Below, piece after piece: positions 46,527 to 55,671 of a stretch of 64,000 bases of DNA. The first letter of the stretch is position 1, and every line of letters starts with the position of its first letter. A model generated the notes under the pieces. That model was not told the DNA's origin. It worked only from the letters and a program-made list of their open reading frames with translations, and did not search any database. This DNA comes from Methylobacterium sp. DB0501 (GTDB taxonomy: Bacteria > Pseudomonadota > Alphaproteobacteria > Rhizobiales > Beijerinckiaceae). The position numbers and the translations under genes were made by a program. The stretch is taken from positions 1-64,000 of the forward strand of contig NZ_JAAKGV010000005.1 of the NCBI RefSeq assembly GCF_011043735.1. The letters run 5' to 3'.

Positions 46527-47915
46527 TCAGCCCCCGAGTGCGGCGCGCCAGTCCGCGTCCGGCACGACCACGGCCGCGAGGTCGATCTCGGCCTGGCCCG
46601 GCACGCGGATGCGGGTGAACTTCATCGGCGGCGCGTCCAGCGGTGCCGTGGCGTCGAGGCCCATCTTGGCGCCCACACCCTCGCGCGCGGAAGGGTCAAG
46701 CTTCGAGCCCTGCGAATGCGCTACCACCACGAGGTCGCGGTCGGCCTGGAAGCGGGTGGCCACTGCCCACTCGACCTCCTTCGGGTCGTGGATGTCCACG
46801 TCCATGTCGACGACGACCGCGTGCTTGATGTCGTAATGGGCCGCGAAGGCCCCGAGCAGGACGTTCTTGGCCTCGCCTTCCTGCGTCTTGCGCAGCTTCA
46901 CGTAGAGGTGGTAGCGGCCGACCCCGCCGAGGGAGAGGTGGACGTCCTCGACACCTGGGAAACTGCGCTTGAGGGTTGCCAGGATCGTGGCCTCGCGGGG
47001 GATTGCCCCGAGCAGCAGGTGCTCGAGTCCGCCCCCGACGATCATGTGGAAGAGCGGCCGCTCGCGGTGGGTGACGGCGTCGACCTGCATGACGTGGCGT
47101 TTGGCCCGCTCGCCGTAATATTGCGGAAATTCGCCGAACGGTCCTTCCGGCTCGCGCAGCGCCGGCAGGATTCTTCCCTCGATCACGATCTCGGCTTCGG
47201 CCGGCACCCGCACGTCGTTCGTGAGGCACTTCACCACGTCGAGGGGAGCGCCCGTGAGCGCGCCCGCGATCTCGAGCTCGTCCTGGCCGAGCGGCACGAT
47301 CGCCTGGGAGGCGAGCAGGCAGGCGGGATCGACGCCCACGACGAGCGCGACCTCCAGGCCGCGGCCGGCGGCTTCGGCGCGGCGGTAGAAATGATCGGTG
47401 TGGCGCGGCAGCACGAGAACGCCGATGCGGTCGGGCCCGTTGATCTGGCAGCGCAGGATGGCGACGTTCTGCGCGTCGGTCTCGGAATCGCGCGAGATCA
47501 TCAGCCCCGCCGAGATGTAGGGACCTCCATCGTGCTCGTTGAGCGTCGGCACGGGCAGCAGCCGCAGGAGATCGATGTCGGTGCGGTGGACGATGCTCTG
47601 GGCTGGTCCGGTCTTGCGCTCGCGCCAGGGCAGCGGCTCCGCACAGGCCTGCTGAACGTGCGCGACGAGGCGGTCCTCCGTCGTCCCGAGCGCTTCGGCC
47701 ATCCAGGCCCGGCTGGAGACGAGGCCCGAGACGATGATGCCGTCCTGGCCCTCTGGGTGGGGAAATAGGGTGGCGCTGCGCCCGTCGAGTCGGTTCGCCA
47801 CTGCCGCGGCCTCGTGGCAAAGCCCGATGCCCGAACGTGTCACGCTGAGGCGCCCGCTCTCCCCGAGGCGGGCGAGCCAGTCGCGCAGGGATCGGGCTGG
47901 GGCCGGCACGCTCAT
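46527..47915 (-). CDS. UbiD-family (prenylated-FMN) decarboxylase
   Basis: 462 residues, normal for the family. LPVPTLNEHDGGPYIS and REPEGPFGEFPQYYGER carry the conserved acidic and Arg residues of the catalytic site. These enzymes reversibly decarboxylate aromatic or alpha,beta-unsaturated acids and need prenyl-FMN from a UbiX partner. No ubiX is next to it, but one lies at 61,269. Upstream gene of an operon with the GMC oxidoreductase. Divergent LysR regulator 148-205 bp away. Confidence 0.92.
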   Translation of the reverse strand: MSVPAPARSLRDWLARLGESGRLSVTRSGIGLCHEAAAVANRLDGRSATLFPHPEGQDGIIVSGLVSSRAWMAEALGTTEDRLVAHVQQACAEPLPWRERKTGPAQSIVHRTDIDLLRLLPVPTLNEHDGGPYISAGLMISRDSETDAQNVAILRCQINGPDRIGVLVLPRHTDHFYRRAEAAGRGLEVALVVGVDPACLLASQAIVPLGQDELEIAGALTGAPLDVVKCLTNDVRVPAEAEIVIEGRILPALREPEGPFGEFPQYYGERAKRHVMQVDAVTHRERPLFHMIVGGGLEHLLLGAIPREATILATLKRSFPGVEDVHLSLGGVGRYHLYVKLRKTQEGEAKNVLLGAFAAHYDIKHAVVVDMDVDIHDPKEVEWAVATRFQADRDLVVVAHSQGSKLDPSAREGVGAKMGLDATAPLDAPPMKFTRIRVPGQAEIDLAAVVVPDADWRAALGG

Positions 47916-48063
47916 GTTGTCCTCCCGGTCGCAGCCCGCGCGGGGCGCGCTCGTCCCATCTCGTTAGGCCGCTGCGGCGACGGACTGAAATAAGGATTGC
48001 TGATGGAGCCGATCAGGCGGTCTGAATTGCCGTGGCTGCAGGCTTATGCTCCTGTGATACGGC

Positions 48064-49047
48064 GTGTTTTCGACGGCCGACCGCCGCACCGGAGCGCCGC
48101 CGGAAGCCGGGATTCCGCACGTGGATTTGCGCCAGATCTCCTACTTCGTCGCTCTGTTCGAAGAAGGCAGCGTGACGCGCGCGGCGCAGCGGATGAACGT
48201 GGTGCAGCCAGCGCTCAGCATGCAGATCGCCAAGCTTGAGCGCGAACTGGACCAGCGGCTCTTCGAGCGGCAACCCAAGGCAATGGTGCCGACCGCCGCA
48301 GGCCGGCTGCTGCACCGGCTCGTGCAGCCGATCCTACACGACGTTGCCGAGGCCCGGGCCACGATGGCGCAGCTCTCCCAGAGCGTGTCGGGGCGGGTGA
48401 CCGCGGGCATCCTGTCGTCGCTCTCGATGAGCGTGGTGCCGAGCGTGCTGGCGCGCTTCGCGGCCACCTACCCGCAGGTGGAGCTGTCTCTGGCGGACGG
48501 CTATTCCTCGACCTTCATCGACGGCGTTGGCGACGGCAGCCTCGACCTGGCGGTGATCAACAAGCCCAACCGCCGCCTCGGCCTGATGATGGAACCGCTT
48601 CTCGACGAAGAGATGGTGGTGGTTGGCGCGAGCGCGACGCCGCTGCCAATCCCCATGCCGGTGCGCATGCGCGATATCGTCGGACTCGACCTCGTCCTGC
48701 CCTCGGCCCGCCACGGCCTGCGCCTGGAGCTCGACCGGAGGGTCGGCGCGGAGGACATCACCCTGAGCCCGCAGATCGAACTCGACCTGCCCTCCGCGAT
48801 CGCGGATTTCGTCGCGCGCTCGAACCGCTTCACGGTCCTTCCCAGCATCGCGGTGAGCCGGCAGCTCGTGGAGGGCTCGCTCAGGGCCTACCGCATCGTG
48901 GCACCCCGGATCACGCGCCAGCTCGTCATCATCCATCACCCGAAATCCCCGCTCACCCCCGCGGCGCGGCGCTTCGTCGAGATCCTGGGCGAGGAGCTGT
49001 CGGCCGCCGCCGCCGCCCTCCAGGCCCATATCGTCACGGGTCCCTGA
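48064..49047 (+). CDS. LysR-family transcriptional regulator
   Basis: 327 residues from GTG 48064; GTG 48121 (VDLRQISYFVALFEEGS) is an equally good start and matches the usual LysR N-terminus. Winged helix: GSVTRAAQRMNVVQPALSMQ and IAKLERELDQRLFERQP. The effector domain follows (about 110-310), and SVTRAAQ is the recognition helix. Divergent from the UbiD-GMC operon, so it probably activates it in response to the substrate. The stop lies at the edge of the IS3 remnant. Confidence 0.9.
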   Translation: MFSTADRRTGAPPEAGIPHVDLRQISYFVALFEEGSVTRAAQRMNVVQPALSMQIAKLERELDQRLFERQPKAMVPTAAGRLLHRLVQPILHDVAEARATMAQLSQSVSGRVTAGILSSLSMSVVPSVLARFAATYPQVELSLADGYSSTFIDGVGDGSLDLAVINKPNRRLGLMMEPLLDEEMVVVGASATPLPIPMPVRMRDIVGLDLVLPSARHGLRLELDRRVGAEDITLSPQIELDLPSAIADFVARSNRFTVLPSIAVSRQLVEGSLRAYRIVAPRITRQLVIIHHPKSPLTPAARRFVEILGEELSAAAAALQAHIVTGP

Positions 49048-49479
49048 TTGCTTGGTGGCGGAACGTTGTTGGGATGCGGCGCCTTGAAGTGGCGGTTGAC
49101 CCGGTCGAGGGGGCAAGCTGCTGCCCGGGGATCGTGGTGCGGACGGGTCTGCCACGCTCCATCCCCGCCAGGCCCATCTTGCGCATAAGATACCCCACCG
49201 TGCATCGCGCGACCACGATCCCTCCCGAGCCAGTTGCCGCGAGACCCCGGATCAAGTCCGGGGCAAGCTCTTTCGCACGCCGTAAACGCGGAAGTTGGCC
49301 TCGAACACGCGTTCGATCTCGATCATCAACACGGCGTCGCTGCGAGCACGAACTGGTTGCTTGTCGGGATCGGCACGCCGGGCGGCATGCAGGGAGTAGG
49401 TCGACGGGGCGATCGGCAGTACCCTGCAGATCGGCTCGACCCCGTAGACCTCCCGGTGCTCGTCGATGAAGCTGATCAT
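49048..49479 (-). pseudogene. IS3-family orfB, truncated and interrupted
   Basis: The start [20 protein letters not shown], then ANFRVYGVRK, is the N-terminal HTH part of IS3 OrfB. After RVYGVRK the frame is broken by about 30 bp of foreign palindromic sequence, after which RCTVGYLMRKMGLAGMERGR and, in another frame, CPLDRVNRHFKAPHPN continue the same protein. The DDE catalytic domain is missing: the gene ends near 49,048. A dead element. Confidence 0.82.
49243..49267. repeat. Small palindromic element inserted in the IS3 orfB
   Basis: Arms ccccgga and tccgggg around tcaag. It interrupts OrfB where homologues read VRKVWRQL directly. This GC-rich palindrome type (cccggatcaagtccggg-like) is dispersed in many alphaproteobacterial genomes. 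Duplication of target bases cannot be judged by eye. Confidence 0.55.
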
Positions 49480-49802
49480 GGCCGCGACCGGCGGTCGAGC
49501 TCGGCAAAAGCAAAATACGCCGACGCCTTGCGCAGGATCCCGTTGGCTTGGCGTAGCTCACGGTTTTCCCGTTCCAGCACCTTGATCCGCTCGCGCTCGT
49601 CCGTCGTCTGTCCGGGTCGCACGCCCTGATCACGCTCGGACCGGCGCACCCAGTTCCTCAGCGTCTCACCCGGGCAGCCGATCTTGGCGGCAATCGACTG
49701 GATTGCCGACCACTGCGACCCGTGCTCGCCCTCATGGTCGCGCACCATCCGCACGGCGCGCTCGCGCACCTCGGGGGAAAACGGGGCTGTTCGCTTCGTC
49801 AT
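49476..49802 (-). CDS. IS3-family OrfA (intact)
   Basis: 108 residues: [40 protein letters not shown] (helix-turn-helix) and the leucine zipper [20 protein letters not shown]. It overlaps orfB by 4 nt as usual for -1 frameshift expression of OrfAB. OrfA by itself does not transpose. No terminal inverted repeats were recognised. Confidence 0.88.
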   Translation of the reverse strand: MTKRTAPFSPEVRERAVRMVRDHEGEHGSQWSAIQSIAAKIGCPGETLRNWVRRSERDQGVRPGQTTDERERIKVLERENRELRQANGILRKASAYFAFAELDRRSRP

Positions 49803-49879
49803 GGCTCCATCCTCTGAGAAGTTGGAGCTCCCGGGAAACCCGGAGCGGTTCAGCGCCGGAACAGGGTCCGCCGCCTATG

Positions 49880-50080
49880 ACCTCACCCAATCTCTGCAGA
49901 CCTGGATGCATTGGGCGCGCGACCGACTCCCGATCTTCGTGGTCTTCCCCCGGGCAGGTCGCGGACACGAACAACGCCTGCGAGCGCGACCCGCTGCCGA
50001 CGTTGATCCGGCTGACATCCCCCCTGCAAACAGCGAAGGCATCGCGCCGCATCTTTGATCACCCAAGTCGCAAAATATGA
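49880..50080 (+). pseudogene. IS66-family transposase remnant (C-terminal)
   Basis: One frame contains QVADTNNACERDPLPTLIRL. TNNACERxLRP is the C-terminal signature of IS66 TnpC proteins. About 35 codons can be recognised; the frame around it is degraded. It adds to the IS3 remnant as debris on the left flank of the ABC transporter block. Confidence 0.5.
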
Positions 50081-50166
50081 TTGCTACTAACATCGTTATG
50101 CATTCTAAATTTGCATGACGGAGCGGTGCCAGTCGGCGGTGCCGCCACGAACAAGGACAAGGATCG

Positions 50167-50913
50167 ATGCGCCCTTCCGCTTACCTCGCCTCGGCCGTCA
50201 TGACCGTCGCTCTTCTCTTCGCGGCGCCAGCCCGCGCCGCTGACTTGGTCGTCGCCACCGACACCGCGTTCGTGCCGTTCGAGTTCAAACAGGGCGACAA
50301 GTATGTCGGCTTTGACATCGACCTATGGGACGCCGTCGCCAAGGATATCGGAGCCACTTACACGCTCCAGCCGATGGACTTCAACGGCATCATCCCGGCG
50401 CTGCAGACCAGGCAGGTCGATGTCGGCCTCGCCGGCATCACGATCAAGGATGAGCGGAAGAAGGCCGTCGACTTCTCGGACGGCTACTACGACAGCGGCT
50501 TCCTGCTCATGGTGCCGGCGTCGAGCGACATCAAGGGTCCGGCCGACCTGAAGGGAAAGGTCGTCGCGATCAAGACCGGCACCTCGGCGGCCGACTACGC
50601 CAAGGCGAATTTCAAGGATGCCGAGCTGCGGCAGTTCCCGAACGTCGACAACGCCTATCTCGAAGTGATGACCGGCAAGGCCGCCGCGGCGATGCACGAC
50701 ACCCCGAACGTTCTCTACTACATCAAGACCAACGGCGGGGGTAAGGTGAAGACCGTCGGCGAGCAGATGATGGCGCAGCAATACGGCATGGCGTTTCCGA
50801 AGGGCAGCGCCCTCGTCGCCAAGGTCAACGCGTCGCTTGCCAAGCTGAAGGCGAACGGCACCTACGACGCCATCTACGAGAAGTGGTTCGGGGCCAAGCC
50901 CTCGAAGTCCTGA
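50167..50913 (+). CDS. Polar amino acid ABC transporter, periplasmic binding protein
   Basis: 248 residues, signal peptide ending near PARAADL. Family 3 solute-binding fold: [59 protein letters not shown]. Such proteins feed glutamine/glutamate/polar amino-acid importers. First gene of binding protein-permease-ATPase, followed 67 bp later by the permease. Confidence 0.93.
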   Translation: MRPSAYLASAVMTVALLFAAPARAADLVVATDTAFVPFEFKQGDKYVGFDIDLWDAVAKDIGATYTLQPMDFNGIIPALQTRQVDVGLAGITIKDERKKAVDFSDGYYDSGFLLMVPASSDIKGPADLKGKVVAIKTGTSAADYAKANFKDAELRQFPNVDNAYLEVMTGKAAAAMHDTPNVLYYIKTNGGGKVKTVGEQMMAQQYGMAFPKGSALVAKVNASLAKLKANGTYDAIYEKWFGAKPSKS

Positions 50914-50980
50914 TCCGGCCCCCGCACATGCCGCGCGGGCCTGGTAGTTCGCGCGGCCCCCTACGAGAGGGACCGCTTCC

Positions 50981-51637
50981 ATGGAATTCGACTGGTCCGT
51001 GATCTGGGCCACCCTGCCGGAGCTGCTCCGCGGAGCCCGGCTCACGATCCTCATCGCGCTCGCAGGCCTTGCCGGCGGCCTCGTGCTCGGCCTGCTCGCC
51101 GGCCTGATGCGCGCCTACGGCAATATCGTCCTGAACACGATCGCCCTCGTCTATGTCGAGCTGATCCGCGGTACGCCGATCATCGTGCAGGTGATGTTCA
51201 TCTACTTCGCCCTGCCGCTGATCCTCGATATCCGCATTAATCCGCTGACCGCGGCGATCACCGCGATCGTGATCAATGCCGGCGCCTACATCGCCGAGAT
51301 CGTCCGCGGCTCCTTCCTGTCAATCCACCGCGGGCTGCGCGAGGCCGGCCTGGCGCTGGGGCTGCCGTTCTGGAAGGTGCTTGTGTTCGTCGTTGGCCCG
51401 CTGGCCTTCCGGCGCATGATCCCGGCGCTCGGCAACCAGTTCATCGTGAGCCTCAAGGACACCTCGCTGTTCATCATCATCGGCGTCGGCGAGCTGACGC
51501 GCCAGGGCCAGGAGATCATGGCCTCGAACTTCCGGGCGGTGGAGATCTGGTCGGCGGTCGCGGTCCTCTACCTCGTCATGACCGGGATCCTGACGCTCGC
51601 CCTTCGCCTCACCGAGAAGAGGATGCGGATCCTGTGA
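50981..51637 (+). CDS. Polar amino acid ABC transporter, permease
   Basis: 218 residues with about five membrane helices. [20 protein letters not shown] is the HisM/GlnP signature and [20 protein letters not shown] the EAA loop that contacts the ATPase. It overlaps the ATPase start by 4 bp (GTGA), indicating translational coupling. Confidence 0.93.
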   Translation: MEFDWSVIWATLPELLRGARLTILIALAGLAGGLVLGLLAGLMRAYGNIVLNTIALVYVELIRGTPIIVQVMFIYFALPLILDIRINPLTAAITAIVINAGAYIAEIVRGSFLSIHRGLREAGLALGLPFWKVLVFVVGPLAFRRMIPALGNQFIVSLKDTSLFIIIGVGELTRQGQEIMASNFRAVEIWSAVAVLYLVMTGILTLALRLTEKRMRIL

Positions 51638-52362
51638 GCATCGTCGCCTTCCAGCGGGTCACGAAGCGCTTCGGCGCGACCACCATCCTCGAGGGGGTCG
51701 ACCTCTCGATCGAGCAGGGTGAGAAGGTCGTCCTCATCGGCCCGTCCGGCTCGGGCAAGTCGACGCTCCTGCGCTGCATCAACGCGCTTGAGGCGATCGA
51801 CGGCGGCGACCTCCTCGTCGACGGCCTCAGCGTGCGCGGCGGCGCCGGCACCGTCCGACTGATCCGCCAGGAAGCCGGCATGGTGTTCCAGCAGTTCGAC
51901 CTGTTTCCCCAGATGACCGCGCTGCAGAACGTCGCCTTCGGGCCGCGGCGGGTGCGCGGTACCCCGAAGCGCCAGGCCGAGGAGGAGGCCCGCGCGCTGC
52001 TGGCCAAGGTCGGCCTGGCGGAGCGGGCGGGGCATTACCCCGGCGAATTGTCCGGCGGCCAGCAGCAGCGCGTCGCGATCGCCCGGGCTCTCGCGGTGCG
52101 GCCCAAGCTGATGCTGTTCGACGAGCCGACCTCCGCCCTCGACCCCGAACTGCGCCAGGAGGTGCTGCGGGTGATGCAGGAGCTGGCCGAGGACGGCATG
52201 ACGATGATCGTCGTCACCCACGAGATGGCCTTCGCCCGCAAGGTCGGCACCCGCCTGATCTTCATGGAAGGCGGCAGGATCACCGTCGACGGGCCACCCG
52301 CCGCCCTCCTGGACCAGCCCGACAATCCCCGCCTGCGCGAGTTCCTGCAGCATGTCCACTGA
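51634..52362 (+). CDS. Polar amino acid ABC transporter, ATPase
   Basis: 242 residues, GTG start. Walker [14 protein letters not shown]-loop [12 protein letters not shown], signature [15 protein letters not shown], Walker [15 protein letters not shown] and switch His VVTHEM are all intact. Energises uptake through the adjacent permease and binding protein. It overlaps the next gene by 11 bp, linking transport to the C45 enzyme. Confidence 0.95.
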   Translation: MSIVAFQRVTKRFGATTILEGVDLSIEQGEKVVLIGPSGSGKSTLLRCINALEAIDGGDLLVDGLSVRGGAGTVRLIRQEAGMVFQQFDLFPQMTALQNVAFGPRRVRGTPKRQAEEEARALLAKVGLAERAGHYPGELSGGQQQRVAIARALAVRPKLMLFDEPTSALDPELRQEVLRVMQELAEDGMTMIVVTHEMAFARKVGTRLIFMEGGRITVDGPPAALLDQPDNPRLREFLQHVH

Positions 52363-53374
52363 CCGCACCGACTCCTTGCGCCTCGTCGAGGCTGCGGGAA
52401 GCCCGCACGAGATCGGCCTTCAGCTCGGCCGCTTCGGCGCTGCGGCCGTCCACGGCCACCTCGTCGGCACCCGAGCCTGGGCGGCAATCACAGCGCACCG
52501 GCACGACGAGCGGGTCCGGGGCATGGCGGCACAGGTCCGCAGCCGGTTCCCGGCGATCATGGCCGAGATCGAGGGCCTGGCGGAGGGGCTGGAGCTTCCC
52601 GTCGACGCGGTCTTCGCCTGGAACTGCCGCGGCGACATCTCGGCCATGGCCCCGGACGGCTGCACGACCGTGCAGGTGCCCGGCCCGCGGATCGTCGTCG
52701 CCCACAACGAGGACGGCGATCCGGGCTTCCGGGGCGCCTGCGGCCTGATGCGGGCTCGGCCAGACCAGGGCATCGGCTTCACCGCCTTCGTCTATCCAGG
52801 ATCGATCCCGGGCCATACCTTCGCGGCGACGGAGGCCGGCCTGGTCCAGACCGTCAACAACATCCGCTCGCGCCGGATGGGGAGCGGCCTGCCCCGGATG
52901 GTCCTCACCCGGGCCGTCCTCGACTGCGCGAGCCTCGACGCGGCGGTGGCGCTGGTCGAGGAGGGGCCGCGGGCCGGGGCCTTCCACCTGACGCTGGCTC
53001 AAGGAGGCGATCCCCGCCTGCTCGGGGTCGAATTCACCGGCGCGCGCGCCTCGGTGCGGCGGATCTTGGAGCCGGCGCTCCACGCCAACCACCTCATCCA
53101 TGACGACATGGCGGGCGAGCCGCAGATCATCACCGACTCGTCCGGATCGCGCCAGATCCGGGGCGACGCCCTCGTGGTACAGGGCCAGGCGGCGCGCGAT
53201 CCCCTCGCGACCTTGCGCGATACCGGCGGCGCGGGCTTGCCGATCCGGCGCGACGACCCGCATGATCCCGACGACGAGAACACGCTCGCGACAGGGGTAT
53301 TCGTGATCGAGGGCGACCGGGTCGACTGGTCCGTCCACGGCGCGGCCGAGGAGCTGGCGCGGTTCCACGGGTGA
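52352..53374 (+). CDS. C45-family autoproteolytic acyltransferase/hydrolase
   Basis: 340 residues. The isopenicillin-N acyltransferase-like Ntn-hydrolase fold matures by self-cleavage before a Cys, here in APDGCTTVQVPGPR (about residue 105). VVAHNEDGDPGF is the conserved HNED region and VQTVNNIRSRRM is also typical. Family members cleave or form amides, including penicillin side chains and small beta-alanyl or carcinine-type amides. It overlaps the ABC ATPase gene by 11 bp, so the imported compound is probably its substrate. No signal peptide: cytoplasmic. Confidence 0.82.
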   Translation: MSTDRTDSLRLVEAAGSPHEIGLQLGRFGAAAVHGHLVGTRAWAAITAHRHDERVRGMAAQVRSRFPAIMAEIEGLAEGLELPVDAVFAWNCRGDISAMAPDGCTTVQVPGPRIVVAHNEDGDPGFRGACGLMRARPDQGIGFTAFVYPGSIPGHTFAATEAGLVQTVNNIRSRRMGSGLPRMVLTRAVLDCASLDAAVALVEEGPRAGAFHLTLAQGGDPRLLGVEFTGARASVRRILEPALHANHLIHDDMAGEPQIITDSSGSRQIRGDALVVQGQAARDPLATLRDTGGAGLPIRRDDPHDPDDENTLATGVFVIEGDRVDWSVHGAAEELARFHG

Positions 53375-53393
53375 GGGGTTAGTCGGCGGCCGT

Positions 53394-54329
53394 ATGAGGA
53401 ATGAGGACGAGGACGGCGCGGGGGGGAATCGGGAGGATCCGCCCCGCACCATCGAGGCGTTGCGCGCGCTGGCCCTCGATATCGGGCGGGACGAGGCCGC
53501 CATCTCGCTCGGGACCAAGGCGCACGGGGTGCTGGCGCGGCTCGTCGGTATGCCGGAGCAGGCGGCGGTGCGCTCGATCACCGAGCTGGCCGCCCTGCTC
53601 GACGTCAACGCCTCGACCCTGACCCGGCTCGCCAAGCGCCTCGGCTTCCTGGGCTTCTCCGATTTCCAGAGCGTCTTTCGGGACGCCATCGCGGACGATG
53701 CTCGCTACTTCTACAGTCGTCAGGTCGGGCGGCTCCTGAAGGCGGAGGCGGGCCCCGTGGCCGAGATCGCCCCTTTCGCACGCCTCGCCGAGGAGAGTGC
53801 GGCCAATGTGCAGGGCTTCCTCGCGGAGCTGGAGCCCGCCGTGCTCGCTGGGGCAGCACAGGCCCTCGCGCGGGCCCGGCGGGTGCGGGTTCACGGCGTC
53901 CGGCAGTTCCACGCCCTGGCGAGCTTCCTCGCCTACGGGCTTGGCCTGGTGCGCAGCGACATCGCGCTCCTCGACGCGCCCCGGCTCGGCGTCGCCGAGG
54001 CCCTGGCTCAACTCGAACCCGGCGATGTCGTCGTGGTGGCGAGCTGCGCGCCCTACACGCGCAGCGTCGCGCGGGTCGCGGAGGTCGCGGCGGCGGGCGG
54101 GCTCGCCGTGATCGCCATCACCGACACTCGGTCCTCGCCCCTGGCGGGGCCAGCGCGGCACGCCTTCTTCATCCCGCACACGAGCAGCTTCTACTCCAAC
54201 TCGATGGCTGCCTACGTGGTCTTCGCCGAGGGCCTGCTCAACCTCGTCGCCCGTGAACTCGGCGAGGAGGCCGCCACGGCCCTGGCCGAGCGCGAGCGGT
54301 GGATTGGCGGGATGAACGTCGAGATGTGA
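53394..54329 (+). CDS. RpiR-family regulator 1
   Basis: 311 residues. N-terminal RpiR helix-turn-helix (SITELAALLDVNASTLTRLA, KRLGFLGFSDFQSVFRD) and C-terminal SIS domain (VHGVRQFHALASFLAYGLG, CAPYTRSVARVAEVAAAGG). Follows the C45 gene by 19 bp in the same direction, so it reports on the same substrate. SIS-domain effectors are usually phosphosugars but amines and others are known. Confidence 0.88.
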   Translation: MRNEDEDGAGGNREDPPRTIEALRALALDIGRDEAAISLGTKAHGVLARLVGMPEQAAVRSITELAALLDVNASTLTRLAKRLGFLGFSDFQSVFRDAIADDARYFYSRQVGRLLKAEAGPVAEIAPFARLAEESAANVQGFLAELEPAVLAGAAQALARARRVRVHGVRQFHALASFLAYGLGLVRSDIALLDAPRLGVAEALAQLEPGDVVVVASCAPYTRSVARVAEVAAAGGLAVIAITDTRSSPLAGPARHAFFIPHTSSFYSNSMAAYVVFAEGLLNLVARELGEEAATALAERERWIGGMNVEM

Positions 54330-54730
54330 GGTGGCGACGGGTGGCTCGTGTGTCCCTCGGAGGCGGGTTCGGCGACGCCCAACGAAGGTCAGTCGTCGAG
54401 ATTTGAGCGTATCTGGTGAAGATTGAGAGAATTCGGCCCATCCCACACTGGCGCATCATCTTGATGTGTTGATCCCTCAATGAGGAAATGATCTCGAAGG
54501 ATGGCTCCAGGGATCGCGAGACTTCTCGAGGAATCCTTCGAGGTCAGCCGATCTCCAATCGGCTAATACCTCAGGACGACGTCGTGGGTGGGATGGAATG
54601 CGCATGCGATGCCGAGAAAAGCTGTGGCGTGTCCGAACCGGCGACGGGTTGCACCGGCAGCGGTGACGGGCATCCGTGCCTCCCGCCGCAGCATTCTGCC
54701 CGCTTGTGATACAAATATTGCATAAAATCT
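54330..54730. other. Intergenic region between the two rpiR genes, no gene
   Basis: About 400 nt without a credible coding frame. It includes a 10-bp inverted repeat (ctcgaaggat at 54,493 and its complement at 54,533) and a 7-bp one near agccgat/atcggct (about 54,547-54,566), besides the large palindrome at 54,731. Confidence 0.45.
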
Positions 54731-54754
54731 CATATGCAACGCTCGTTGCATATG
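54731..54754. promoter_or_regulatory. Perfect 24-bp palindrome, probable RpiR operator
   Basis: Arms catatgcaacg (54731-54741) and the exact complement (54744-54754) flank a 2-nt centre, 27 bp before the second rpiR ATG at 54781. A further ttgcat half-site lies just upstream (about 54,716). This AT-rich dyad in GC-rich DNA is what an SIS/RpiR dimer would bind, giving autoregulation. Confidence 0.65.
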
Positions 54755-54780
54755 GCGCCTCGGAAGGATACACCCAGCCC

Positions 54781-55671
54781 ATGGAACACGGTCCGCTCAC
54801 CGATCCGATCGTCGAGGCCTTCGAGGGCCTGGGGCCGCAGCTGAAGACGGCGGCGCGTTTCATCCTCGATCAGCCGAACGAGGTCGCCCTGCTCTCGATG
54901 CGCGAGCAAGCCAAGCGCGCCGGCGTCCAGCCCCACACCATGACCCGCCTCGCCCAACGCCTCGGCTTCGCCGGCTACGACGACGTCCGGGCGCTCTATG
55001 CCGGCGCCGTGCGAGAAGGGGCCCTCGGCTTCTCCGGCCGGGCGGACTTGCAGGTCGCCAACCAGAAGGCGAAGGGCGAGCGTGCCGTGGCACTCGACAT
55101 CGTCGCGTCCGTCGGCGCACAGGTGCAAAGGCTGGCCGAGCCCGCGGCGCTCGACCGGCTGGTCGCCGCCGCCGACCTCCTCGCCTCGGCCGAGCGGATC
55201 TACTGCCTGGGCTTACGCTCGTGCCATCCGGTCGTCGCGCATTTCGCCTACGTGATGTCCTTCCTCGGCGAGCGCGCGGTGCTGCTCGATGCCGGGGCCG
55301 GCACCGGTCTCGACCCGATCCGCGCGGCCTCGTCGAAGGATGTCCTGCTCGCGACCTCGGTCGCCCCCTACACCCGGGCCACCATCGAGACTGCCCGCTA
55401 TGCGAACGAGCGGGGCGTGCCGATCGTGGCGGTGACCGACAGCCCCGTCTCGCCGCTGGCGGGGATGGCCCGGGAGACCGTCATGGTCCCGGCCGACAGC
55501 CCGTCCTTCTTCCACACCATCGCCCCGGCCCTGGTGGTCGGGGAGATCCTGGCCGCCCTCGTCGCCGGCCGCGGCGGCGAGGCTTCGCTCGCGGCGATCA
55601 AGCGCAGCGAGGCGCAACTCACCGCCTTCGGCATCCACTGGTCACCCCCGACCGCGAGAACGACCTCATGA
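54781..55671 (+). CDS. RpiR-family regulator 2
   Basis: 296 residues from ATG 54781; an upstream in-frame extension from 54676 crosses the palindrome and is less likely. HTH segment REQAKRAGVQPHTMTRLAQR then LGFAGYDDVRALYAG, SIS domain with LGLRSCHPVVAHFAYVMS and SVAPYTRATIETARYANE. Paralogue of the regulator at 53,394. Its stop overlaps the aminotransferase start by 4 bp (ATGA). Confidence 0.88.
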   Translation: MEHGPLTDPIVEAFEGLGPQLKTAARFILDQPNEVALLSMREQAKRAGVQPHTMTRLAQRLGFAGYDDVRALYAGAVREGALGFSGRADLQVANQKAKGERAVALDIVASVGAQVQRLAEPAALDRLVAAADLLASAERIYCLGLRSCHPVVAHFAYVMSFLGERAVLLDAGAGTGLDPIRAASSKDVLLATSVAPYTRATIETARYANERGVPIVAVTDSPVSPLAGMARETVMVPADSPSFFHTIAPALVVGEILAALVAGRGGEASLAAIKRSEAQLTAFGIHWSPPTARTTS

